NCBI RefSeq assembly: GCF_900005765.1
Contig: NC_041689.1
Coordinates: 310,001-374,000, forward strand
Source: Plasmodium relictum
Lineage: Eukaryota > Apicomplexa > Aconoidasida > Haemosporida > Plasmodiidae
Direction of reading: 5' to 3'
Length of the DNA: 64,000 nucleotides
Made by a program: the position numbers and the translations under genes. Shown here one piece after another: positions 1 to 13,684 of the stretch (position 1 is the first letter of the stretch; every line of letters begins with the position of its first letter). The notes under the pieces are model-generated. The model saw only the letters and a list, made by a program, of their open reading frames with translations, made no database searches and was not told the DNA's origin.

Positions 1-1493
1 AAATTGTTTTCTCTAGTGTTTCCATCTTCTAAATCCGTTTGAATAGATTTATTTAATGTTTTCGCATTTTTTATGTTAATTTTTTTCTTTTTTTTTTTTT
101 TACTACTTTGTAACTTACATAGAGAATTTTTTCTAAGATGCAACCTATATAAATTATCTATACTGAGATTTCTACTGCTTACATATTTATTATCTTTCTT
201 TTTTGTATTTATTCCATTGCTGTTTATGCTACGTAACTTTCTTTTCAAATTATGTTCTGATTCAAATTTATGCAAATAATTTTTATTTACTGAAGAATAT
301 CTTAATAAGTTGTTTGTTCCTGTTTGTTCATTTTTACTCTGAAAAAAACCGCAATAACTAATTTCTCCATTTTCTTCGCAGCTATTTACATTCCCTATTT
401 CTTTTTTTTTTTGAATATAATTTAAAACATATTTCAAATATAAATTATTTTTTATATCAGGATCATTTTCTATCCATGGTAATATTATATATTTCCCAAT
501 TAAGGAACTTTCAAATAATATTTTTGAAGCATATGTATTTTCAGCGATATGACTAGGCATTAATGAAAATAGATTAAATTTATTATCATTATATTTATAA
601 AATTCATATATATATATGAAGTAATTTTTTTTCAATTTCATATTTCTGAAATCATGATAATAAAGTAAAACTTCTTTATTTTTTTTTATGTCACTAATTA
701 TTTTTTCCTCTTTTTTTTTATAACTCATCCGTGAATTATCATTATTTTCCTCATTCTTTCTTTTATTTTCTTCTGTAAAATTTTCCTTTTTATTTTTACA
801 TAATAATTTTTTTTTTTTTTCCAAAATTAATTTTTCTATTTTACATATAGAACTTTTTTTCTTATCTCTAGAAGAAAATTTTCTTTTTATTAAATTATTA
901 TTAATTGTATTTATTATTCCTGTAAAAGAATTATTTTCGAATTTGTTTTCTTTTTCCTTTTCTTTTATATTTTCTTCGTTATTTTTTTTATTCCCTTTTC
1001 TGTTATTTTGTTTTTCTATTTTTTTTATTTCCTTAAACTTTGTTTTACATATTATTTCTTCTTTTTTTTCATTTTCTTTCTTTTTCTCTTTATGCTTTAT
1101 GACTTTCATTTGTTCTATTTCTTTTAATTTTTCTTTTTTTTTCTTTTCTTCTTCTATACACATTTTATTTTTACTTTTAAATGAAGACGATTTTCCATTT
1201 TTGTTTGCTTGTTCTCTTCCTTGTTTTTTATCATTTAACCGAGTAAAATGTTTGTTACTACTTTTTATGATTTCATTATTACTGTTCGTGTTACAATTTT
1301 TAATAAAATATTTATTAGATATTTCATTAAACTTATTTTTATATGATTTCCTTTTTATTTTATTAATGGTACTATTACTACCCTCTTTTAAGGAGTCTAT
1401 TTTTAGTTCATTATAAGTATCATTGTTGATTTTTATTGAATTGTTTTCATCATTTTTTTTTTTTTCTCTCACTTTACTAAATGTACACCCCAT
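1..1493 (-). CDS. Probable calpain, N-terminal part (partial at left edge)
   Basis: An open frame runs on the minus strand from an ATG at 1493 to the window edge (about 497 codons) and continues beyond it. I spot-checked several stretches of the frame and found no stop. The protein starts MGCTFSKV: Gly2 with Ser6 fits the N-myristoylation consensus and Cys3 is a candidate palmitoylation site. The rest seen here is Lys/Asn/Glu-rich low complexity with no recognisable catalytic domain. The Plasmodium calpain is known to have a long low-complexity N-terminus with a dually acylated start, and it lies at this end of the syntenic P. falciparum block as I remember it. The name therefore rests on the acylation motif and gene order, not on a protease domain. 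It could be another acylated Lys-rich protein. The coding call is firm, the name moderate. Confidence 0.6.
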   Translation of the reverse strand, partial: MGCTFSKVREKKKNDENNSIKINNDTYNELKIDSLKEGSNSTINKIKRKSYKNKFNEISNKYFIKNCNTNSNNEIIKSSNKHFTRLNDKKQGREQANKNGKSSSFKSKNKMCIEEEKKKKEKLKEIEQMKVIKHKEKKKENEKKEEIICKTKFKEIKKIEKQNNRKGNKKNNEENIKEKEKENKFENNSFTGIINTINNNLIKRKFSSRDKKKSSICKIEKLILEKKKKLLCKNKKENFTEENKRKNEENNDNSRMSYKKKEEKIISDIKKNKEVLLYYHDFRNMKLKKNYFIYIYEFYKYNDNKFNLFSLMPSHIAENTYASKILFESSLIGKYIILPWIENDPDIKNNLYLKYVLNYIQKKKEIGNVNSCEENGEISYCGFFQSKNEQTGTNNLLRYSSVNKNYLHKFESEHNLKRKLRSINSNGINTKKKDNKYVSSRNLSIDNLYRLHLRKNSLCKLQSSKKKKKKKINIKNAKTLNKSIQTDLEDGNTRENN

Positions 1494-2951
1494 ATCATTA
1501 TATGAAAATTTTTCATTTAGAAATTTGAATAAAATTCAGAAAAATAAAGAATAAATTTAATAAAAATACTTTTATTAAAATTAATACAAATATAAAAAAA
1601 TTAAAATATTTAAAAAAAAATTGCAATTTTACAAAATACAATTCTTTAATATTCATATACGTATATATATTTTTTTTCAAAAGAAAAATTTTTCTATATC
1701 AATATGATTACATTTTTTGTTAAAATCTATTAAATGAAAAAATATATATATTTATCAATTTTTTTTTTGTTTTTCTTAGTTAAAAAAAAAACTTTGAAAA
1801 AAAAAAAAAAATATTTTGTCACTTTAATAACATTGATCAAATAAAAGTAAAAAATGATAAAAACAAATTTAAACAATTTTCTTCATAAAAAAAAAAAATA
1901 AAAATTTTAAATAAACTAATCATTTATTTTGTTAATACAAAATAAAATTCTATTAACATCAAAATAATCAAAAACAAAATTTTAAAATAGGTATTAAATA
2001 AGAATTTAAAAAAAAAAATAAAGTAAAATAAATAAAAAATAATAAAAAATTTACAGATGAAATAATTTCTTCAGATTAAAATATGTAATTATTATAATTA
2101 TACATAATATAAAAAACTATATATTTACTGTAATTTATAAAAAGACAGAAATATACCAATAATTTTTTTTTTTAATCTACTATTAAAAAAAGAGAACAAA
2201 TCAAAAAGATATATAAAAATGGGAGGGAAAAAAAGAAAAAAATGTAGACACTAATAATATTATATATATTAACTAACATAATTAAATAGTTGTAAGTAAA
2301 TTTCTTTTTTATCAATAAAAGTTTTAAAAATATTATTAATGAAAAAGTACTACCTCCTTTTATTACATAAAATAAAAAAGAGTTTATTATTCTATACTAA
2401 GAAAAAAATAAAATAAAAAAAAGATATTTTATAAAGTCTTTTATAAAAGAATATTTTAGGAAAAAAAAAATGATAAAGTAAAATTAAATAATAAACTAAT
2501 AAAAATAATATTATATAAGTACAATTAAATATTTTATATATATATTTATAGAAGAATAGTAAATCCTTACAAATATCATTTCAAAAAAAAAAAGAATTAA
2601 TTGAAAATATCTTTGTTCTTCAAAATTATATCATTTCCCTTTTCTTGTAAAAAAAAATGTATAATTAAAAAGTTGAAACAAAAACTATAAGAAAAAATAA
2701 ACAGAAAAATACACATAAAAAAAAAAAAAAAATAGATAAATATGAATACTATGCATAAAAATAATTATAAGTATATAGATAAATTTTAAATGTGTTTTCA
2801 CAAAATTCAAAATTTTAAATAAATACTTTCTTATTAAAAAAAACTTCGTATAGAAGATACTATATATACACATATATATAATTAAAAAAAAAAAAGGTTT
2901 GATTTATGTAATATGTCTATTTAAGAAAAATTTTTTTTTCTTGCTTTTTTT
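1494..2951. other. Intergenic region between probable calpain and TMCO1-like gene
   Basis: This stretch holds the upstream region of the probable calpain and the 3' side of the TMCO1-like gene, both on the minus strand. It is made of A and T runs with short TA tracts. I see no coding-like island, RNA gene or repeat beyond homopolymers. Confidence 0.6.
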
Positions 2952-3518
2952 TTATTTCCACATATCAGCATTCTCATCAGGCATTTTAAAATCTCCAAAC
3001 ATTCCAGATGGTGGAGCGTATCCAAAAAATTTTTGAATGTTTTGTCTAGTTAACATAAGGGTTAATGTATAAATAAAAGTTGTTGAACAGTGATATATAT
3101 TTTTTTCCTGAACACCTGCATGAGTTATTAAGGTGAAAGGGAAGATAGGTTTAAAAGGTAAAATAGCAATTGTTAATCCTTCAAATAAACTAAATAATAT
3201 AGGCATCATTGACATAAAAATTAAACCAGTTATTACATTTGATTTTGTTTTTAATGATGCCATCATTTTTGTTTTTTGTGTGTAAATTTCTTCGGTAGAA
3301 ACTTTCTTTTTCCCCTTCTTTTGATCTAGTTTACTTATTAATCCATCTTCTTTCTCCTTTTGAACTTTTTCATATAACACTTTTATTTCTTCATTTAAAG
3401 ATATAAATTCATTCTTTCTATATACAAATAACCAACTTAAAAATTCAGAAAAAATTCCACATCCAATTGCTATTCCTATTATAATAAAAATATCAATCTT
3501 TTTTATACTGTCATCCAT
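2952..3518 (-). CDS. TMCO1: TMCO1-like ER membrane protein
   Basis: The 188-residue product starts at the ATG at 3518. The frame stays open a little further upstream, but only a GTG lies there, so the ATG is the start. An N-terminal hydrophobic helix is followed by a WLFVYR motif, a charged coiled-coil-like stretch rich in Lys and Glu (residues about 40–85), then two or three further hydrophobic helices. The motif RQNIQKFFGYAPP near residue 155 closely matches RQNIQKILGLAPS of animal TMCO1, and the length equals human TMCO1. The family belongs to the Oxa1/GET1/EMC3 insertase superfamily. It acts in the ER membrane with the translocon and has been described as a calcium-load-activated channel. 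It is divergent from the RuvB-like gene, with about 1.8 kb between them. The family assignment is strong; which function it serves here is not visible. Confidence 0.85.
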   Translation of the reverse strand: MDDSIKKIDIFIIIGIAIGCGIFSEFLSWLFVYRKNEFISLNEEIKVLYEKVQKEKEDGLISKLDQKKGKKKVSTEEIYTQKTKMMASLKTKSNVITGLIFMSMMPILFSLFEGLTIAILPFKPIFPFTLITHAGVQEKNIYHCSTTFIYTLTLMLTRQNIQKFFGYAPPSGMFGDFKMPDENADMWK

Positions 3519-6758
<3,240 letters not shown>

Positions 6759-8710
6759 AAATAAGTATAATAAATCATTTAAAAAAATAGATTAACTAAA
6801 AGTAAAATTTAATTTTGTAGCTTTGTCAAATATATTATTTAAAAAAAAAATATATATTCCTAATATTGATTAAACATATTATTGAATAATAAATTTTTGA
6901 GTATAACATAAATTTTAACACATAATTAATGCGTGTATAAGAAAATGAACAACAATTTATAGATTATATATTCGAAATATATATCTTTATATATAAAAAA
7001 TGTAACTCCACTATTTTAATGCACAAATGAATTCTGCATTTGTAATACATAATAAAATTTGTAAAAAGTTTGCTTTAATTATTTAATTATAATCTTTGTT
7101 TTATATATATATATATATTTTTTTTTTTATGTTGTAAAGTTTTTTTTTTATAATTACCAGTATTATTGATAATAACATAAAATCTATATATTTATATATA
7201 TGTCTTTTTTTTTTTTTCATTTTTCCTTTTGATATTATACATATAATATTTTTAAAAATTTATAACGGAAAAAAAATAGAATACTCTTCAATGTAATTTT
7301 CTATTTTTTTATATTTTAATTATTTTTTTTTTTTTTTTTTATTTCTCATTAATCAAAATGTAATTAATATTTTTTTATATATATTTTTATATATTTAGAT
7401 AAATGTTGTCTTAATATTTCTTTTATTTATTTACTTGAAATATATCTTTAAACAATAAAAAGTAAAAATATATACTGAATTAATAAAATTATTATATGAA
7501 AAAATTAATACACTCCAAAATATATATATAATTTTTTACTCATAAATATATAGAAAAAAAAAATCGTTCCAACAAATAAAATTTCCTGAATACTACATTA
7601 GTAATTACACAAATAAATTTTTTAAGAATTCAGAATATATTTTAATATAATTATTATTGATCTTTATTTTCATAAAATTTGAAATGAACAAGTCTTTAAT
7701 TTTTAAAATGGAATTTTCAGATATTTGTATGATTTGCAGTATGCATATAAAATCAAAAAAACAGTTTTAAAAATAACAAAAAAAATTAATTACACGCACA
7801 TGAATTTTATACTCATATCTTTTAAGAAATTTTCATTCTATTTCTTTAATATATATATATTTATATATATATTTAAATCTCTATAAATCTATTTTTTTAA
7901 AAATATTTTACAGCTTTACTGAAAAATTGTAGGAGAAAAAAAAAAAAAATGATCAACTAGCTGCAAATAAAAATTTAAAAAAAAAACACTAAAAAAAATA
8001 TTAATTAGATATAACAAAAAAATATTTCAGCAAGTTAAAACATAAATGTTAATAAATGTGTAAGCAAATAAATTTGTGAACAAGTATTTTACAACATTTT
8101 TTTTGTCATTTTCGTTCATGCATGTTTCAAATTGTATTTTTTGTCAAAATATTAATACAACTGAATTATTTTAAAAAAATAATATGAGATATATATATAT
8201 ATGAAAAGGCTATTTATAGAGATATCAATATATAAATTTTACTCTGAATATGTATCTATAAATATATATATATATATATATGCTTACTATATTTATAATA
8301 CAAAGTAAAAAGTATTTGTATATTTTTGATATATTTTTTTAAAGTACCAGAAAATAAAACTAAATTAATGTGAAAAAAAATTTACTCTATCATATTTTAT
8401 TATATATTCAATTTTTCCTTATTCTACTTGAATTTTGAATTTTTTTTTTTCATAATTTTTTTAAAAATTTTTATTGTTCGTGTTTTTTTTTTTATTTGAA
8501 AAATTGTTTCTAAGCATCTCCTATTAAGAATTGTTCTCTTTTATTTAACTTTTTTTCTGAACTTTTATGTTAGTAATATTTTTTTTTTTTTCTGGTGAAA
8601 ATTTTTTATTAAATAAGACAAGTGAATAATATGTATAGAAATAATGAAAAATTACCAAAAAAAATTATCTAAAAAACATGCAAATAAATATTATTCCATC
8701 AGCAAACAAA
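6759..8710. other. Intergenic region, RuvB-like to 14-3-3-like
   Basis: Two genes on the plus strand flank this 1.95 kb. It contains many T and A runs and TA tracts (for example 7105–7120 and 8262–8281). I see no coding island or RNA gene. Confidence 0.6.
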
Positions 8711-10698
8711 ATGCAGACAAATATTAAGGGTGTTTTATTACCTAACAAGGAAGAATTTATATATTGTTTAAAAATGCTAGATAATCTTGGATTCTATGAT
8801 GGTTAGAATATATGAAATATATTTTATTTAATTTTTTTTATTTATAACAAAAAATATCATGATTAACCCATTTTTTTTTTTTTTTTCTAAAATATAGAAA
8901 TGGTTTCATCTATTAAATCTTCTAATGTAGAAAATTATAATTTAAACTACAAAGAATCATTATTAATGGTGCTTAATTTTCATATATTTTATATATTCTT
9001 CCTAAATATATTCAATTTCTAAGAAGAAAACTGAAAAAAAAAAAATATATATATATATATGTATCATTTTATTATATTTATAATGCATTTTATATTTCTG
9101 AACTATATAAAACAAATGAGAAGTTATAAATAAATAATATTTATTAAAAAAGCATGTATACACACATTTATATATATATATATATATTTGTTTACTTATT
9201 TTTTTTCAATATTTATGATACAAAATAAAGTAATTAACAAATAAAAAACTTTTATTACGATTACATTTTTATTAATACTACTGTAATTTCTTTTTTGTAA
9301 TTAAAAGTAAATTGATATAAATAATATTGAATAAAAAATTGTGTGTTATAGAGTTCAATAATGACTTAAAAACAAAATGTAAGACTAAATATATTTAAAT
9401 GAAAATTTCTTCTTAGGGATCTTCTTTTAAGAATGCTTTGAATGTTAAAAGAAAGGAAAAGACAATAGTTGAAAATATAATATCAAATGAAAAATCTAGA
9501 GAGCAAGAAAAAGCTTGTGCAGAATTGCTAAAATCCAAACTAAATAAAGATATGAGAACCATTGAAAAAACTGCATACATTATCATTAAAATAAAATGTA
9601 TCCCCAGAACAACTGATGATGTAAAAATTCTTTTTTTTTTTTTTCTACATAATAGAAAAAAATAAAAATTATCATAAAAATGAAAATAAATGATTTAAAT
9701 TTACTTGATTACATTTTTGTAATAAATTTTTTATATTGTAAAAAGAAGAATTTATTTATGATATTATAAATTTATACTTCCCTCAAAATATTATATATTT
9801 CTGTTTTATTATTTTAATTTAGAAAATTCTATTGTTTTACTATCATTTATTGGGAGATATTATGAGATATTCTGCAGATACATTTCATAATATAGAGAAG
9901 AAAAAATTACATGAAAAAAGCTTGCAAGCATATTCTTTCGCCTTAAGAATTGCAAACAAAATAAAGATACCCCCTTCTAGTCCAACAATGTTAGAACTTT
10001 TAGTTAGTTTATCAGGTTAATATATATAATAGCGCATATTTAAAAAAAAAAAATTTAACATTTTTTTCTTTTGAAATTTTTTATAGTTCTTCATAAAGAT
10101 ATGGATAAAGATACAAATTTTGCTATAGAAATGGCAGCACAAGCATTTAGAGAAGCCATTCAAAATATGCATCTTCTAGAGTAATATATGAAATTACATA
10201 TTTATATAAAGATGTTTTAAAAATAATTACATTTTCAAAGATTACAATAATTTATAATAAATATTTAAGTACATATAATTTATCAATATCTAAAATATTT
10301 TGTTTATAATTTCTTATTCTACTTCATATTTATTTTATTATTGAAATAAAAATAAGATTAATAAGTGTTATAAAAATTATATTAATGATTATTTTTTTTT
10401 TTTCAGAAATGACGATGAATGCTCCAAAACAATTGGTATATTAGGTCTATTAAGGGATAACATAAATAAGTGGTGTAAAAGTAAGTTTTTCTTTTTTTTT
10501 AGTAATACAAAAAAGTTGCTATACATAATAATATTATAATTTTTTTTTTTTTTTTTTTTGAAATCTAAAATATGATTTTTTCTAAATACATTTTTATTTT
10601 ATATAGTTAGCGGAAGAAAAAATGTAAATGCTTTATTTGAAATAAAAGGAGAAAATTTTGATAAATATAAAAATATTATGAACAGCATTCATACATAA
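8711..10698 (+). CDS. Divergent 14-3-3-like protein (seven exons)
   Basis: Exons read as 8711–8801, 8898–8968, 9417–9620, 9823–10015, 10087–10180, 10407–10480 and 10607–10698. All introns are GT–AG and the joined frame gives 272 residues. The spliced protein follows the 14-3-3 fold: SSFKNAL matches the AYKN helix, LLGDIMRYSAD matches LKMKGDYYRYLAE, AYSFALRIA matches AYQEAYEIA, and LLRDNINKW matches LLRDNLTLW. The Arg-Tyr pair of the phosphopeptide pocket is kept in MRYS. The Asn of LNFSV, which holds the ligand backbone in classical members, is Ser here (LVSLSV). 14-3-3 proteins are dimeric phosphoserine/threonine readers. The lost Asn and weak overall similarity suggest altered or lost phosphopeptide binding. 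The C-terminus carries an extra Lys-rich tail of about 30 residues. The family call is good, function is open. Confidence 0.8.
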
Positions 10699-11657
10699 AT
10701 GAAGAAAAAAATTTAACAAAACAAAAACTTTACACAACTACTTTTAGAAATATTTAGATTAATTTTACTTTTTTGTTCTTTCATTTTGTCCATATTTCCT
10801 ATTAAATGTATCCCATTTTTTTATTTTGATATAATTCTTAATTTTATAAATAATTAATAAAATGAATTTATTTTAATTTTTTTCACTATATCTACAAAGA
10901 AGCTAATTATAATGTTTTTTATTTATTTCTTTAATATCCTATAAAATATCTTTCTTTAATCTTAATTTAACTTTTTTTTTGTAACAAATTTTTTCAATAA
11001 CTAAAAATATGTGTACATTATAATATGAATAACTCTAAATAAAACTATTCAATTATTTTGTTTCCTTTTTTTTTTTCTGAATATACTTCTATACATTTTA
11101 AAATTAAAAAAAAAAATTATCTAATTTCTCCTCTAAATGCTTTAAAGAATTTGCCACAACTTATAAAATTATATAAAAAAATATATTTTACTTCAATATA
11201 TACAATATAAATTATAATTTTTTAAAATGCAATTTCAATAAAAATATATGAAATGTAAAATATATTTTTTTTTTTTTTATGCAAATTTTGTATTTCTTAT
11301 AAAAAATAAAAGCATTAAATAATAATAATAATAATAATAATAAAAAGGAATTATATTTTAAACTTTACAAAAAAAAAAGAAGGTATACATGTCTATTAGT
11401 ATTATAAATGGTATTTACAAATATATATTTATAAAGTCAAAGAAATGTTCTATATGATATATTTCATTAAAGAGAATATATATTTTTAAAAAACAAAAAA
11501 AATAAGATAAAATACAATACAATTATATATATATATATAAATGAAACTAAGATAAAAAAGGAGAAAGAATTATAATTCTAATTTGCATATAATATTTCTA
11601 TATTTTTCTCATAAATGTATTATTAATGTAAATATATGTTAAGTATACATAAACATA
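10699..11657. other. Convergent 3' region
   Basis: The 14-3-3-like gene (+) and the 199-residue gene (−) converge here. It holds T and A runs and an AAT repeat at about 11320–11341. No gene is seen. Confidence 0.6.
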
Positions 11658-12257
11658 TTATTCCTCTTCATTTCTATATTCTGGGGGTATCCAATCAATA
11701 GGATTTACATCAGCATTTCTATATCTAACTGCTCTTCTAGCTTCAAGATACTGAGAAAAAGCATGATGATCAATTTCTCCACCATAATAATGCCAATGAA
11801 AGTGCTTGTAATATTCATCAGGATCGATTGAAACTTCTAATGGTTCAAATTTTTGTATATACATCGTAAAAGCAAAAATTGGTAAAACAGTAGCTACTAT
11901 TGAACCAACTAAAAGAAATAAAAATTGGAATTGGCCTAAAGTTGCCTTTAAAATTTGTTTATATGTAAAATGTTTTAAATAATCTTTATTGTTAAAAAAA
12001 GTAACTAATTCGTCAGGTGTCATTGAATGAATAGATGGGCCTGCCCAATTACCATATTGATAACCAGTTTCTTTTATTGTTCTTGTTTTAAAAATATCTA
12101 CCCATGGATAACTATGAACTTTTCTTGGATCTAGACCATTATATAATCTTGGTGCATTCCCTGCCTTGGGAATCTTAAACATTTCAGAAGTGGGATAATA
12201 AGATTGTAATGTTGCATTTGCAAACAAATATTTTATTTTACTTCTTGATATTGCCAT
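11658..12257 (-). CDS. Conserved single-pass membrane protein, possibly a mitochondrial respiratory-chain subunit
   Basis: A single open frame from a good ATG encodes 199 residues. One long hydrophobic segment (residues about 113–133, FLFLLVGSIVATVLPIFAF) separates a basic and aromatic N-terminal half (MAISRSKIKYLF…) from an acidic, His/Tyr-rich C-terminal half with HFHWHYYGGE and WIPPEYRNEEE. There is no cleaved signal peptide. A low-complexity-free sequence, one membrane pass, and a length near 200 resemble the lineage-specific subunits of the apicomplexan inner-membrane complexes (cytochrome oxidase or ATP synthase). I did not recognise a defined family, so this is an inference from appearance only. 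It is transcribed in tandem with the downstream-reading DGAT1-type gene. Confidence 0.75.
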   Translation of the reverse strand: MAISRSKIKYLFANATLQSYYPTSEMFKIPKAGNAPRLYNGLDPRKVHSYPWVDIFKTRTIKETGYQYGNWAGPSIHSMTPDELVTFFNNKDYLKHFTYKQILKATLGQFQFLFLLVGSIVATVLPIFAFTMYIQKFEPLEVSIDPDEYYKHFHWHYYGGEIDHHAFSQYLEARRAVRYRNADVNPIDWIPPEYRNEEE

Positions 12258-13684
12258 TATTCATAATATTCTTAAATAAACTTTTTAATATTATTGAAAT
12301 AAGTCTATTTTTTCAATTATTCTTAATATTTTTACTCTTTCTTTAATATTCCCTATCACTATATTTATATTTCCTATTATTTGATATATAATTATTTATC
12401 TCTTTTTATCTATGTATCTTTAATGAGCACTTTTTTGAAAATTATTTTCTACTAAATTTATTTTTAATTTACTATATACGTTATAATAAAAACCTATTAT
12501 TTTTGATAAATTTCATACAATTACCTGAAAAAATGTTCATACTATTTAAATAATTTCTTATTAATTTATATTTATTGTCAGATAATATCTTCTTTTCTGT
12601 AATTTCAATTAAGTAGGATCATAAAAAATGTTTTAGCCGGTAAAAAAAAAAAAAATAAATAAAATAGTGGAAAAAAATAATTCATAAAATAATAGTGTTT
12701 AAATATACTTTTTATTGTAATTTTCTAAAGTATATTTTAACATTTTTATTTTTATTTTTACTTTTATCTTTATTTTTTTATTTAATTTGTTCTCATTTTT
12801 ATTTTTATTTTGTTTTCATTTTTATTTTTATTTTTATTTTGTTTTTATTTTATTTTTTTCAATGAATATATAAAACATGCACTACTTATATTGCATAAAA
12901 ATTTAATTATTTATATATATTAATAAATATATATAATTTACACCATTTTATAGAAAATAAAAATTTAAGTTCTGCTTCATTCCAAATTTAATTATTTTAA
13001 ATGGTCTTTAAAAAAATTAAAAAAATTATTATAAAATGAGTTTATTTTATTATTTTAAGAAATATTAAACAAATTTTTTTTATATATTTCATTTTAAAAA
13101 TTATAATTTCTAAATTATGAAAAGAAAATTTATAAAATCGAACTCTTCATATAAAAAAAAAATTGATTTATATAAAAAATTCCTTCTTTTTTATATAGCA
13201 TAAATTAATAAAGAGATAAAATAAAACAGTGAAGTAAATTCTTCTCAAATTAAATTATAACTTAATGAATTCTTTATATATATTTTACTCAAAAAATAAA
13301 GAAATATTATTATTTTTTTATTATTCTTTAAAATTATAAGTCAAATTATAAAAAAGTGTCATAACCTAAGTTTTAAGAGTTATATATAAAATAAAAATGG
13401 AAAAAAAAAATCAATAAAAACTAATTCTAATTAGAATATATATTTTAAAACATATTTTATTTTGTAAGTATTTTTGTTTAATACATGGGAAAAATATAAT
13501 AAAAAAGAAAAAAGCGTTACATATTATATGTATTTTGCTTTAATTTAAAGAAAAGCGCCTATAAATTATTTATAAGATAAATGTAATTATCCTATGATTA
13601 ATTGTATCTATATATGTACAGTTTTAAAATATTTCCAAATTAAAAATTCATTTGTGAAATAACACAAAATTTACATTAGTTATT
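12258..13684. other. Intergenic region with T-rich minisatellite-like stretch
   Basis: This region is upstream of the 199-residue gene and 3' of the DGAT1-type gene, both on the minus strand. Positions about 12720–12860 are an almost pure pyrimidine-plus-A stretch built from TTTTTA units interrupted by TTTTG. The rest is AT-rich filler without coding potential. Confidence 0.55.
12738..12860. repeat. T-rich minisatellite of TTTTTA-type units
   Basis: Blocks of the form ATTTTTATTTT recur with spacer words such as TTTGTTTT and TTCTCA. It lies roughly 480–600 bp upstream of the 199-residue gene, where Plasmodium promoters often have dT tracts. No function is implied. Confidence 0.55.

Noticed and set aside
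943-1416. 157-residue Phe/Ser/Leu frame on the plus strand
   Set aside because: It is the reverse reading of Lys/Glu/Asn codons of the probable calpain N-terminus.
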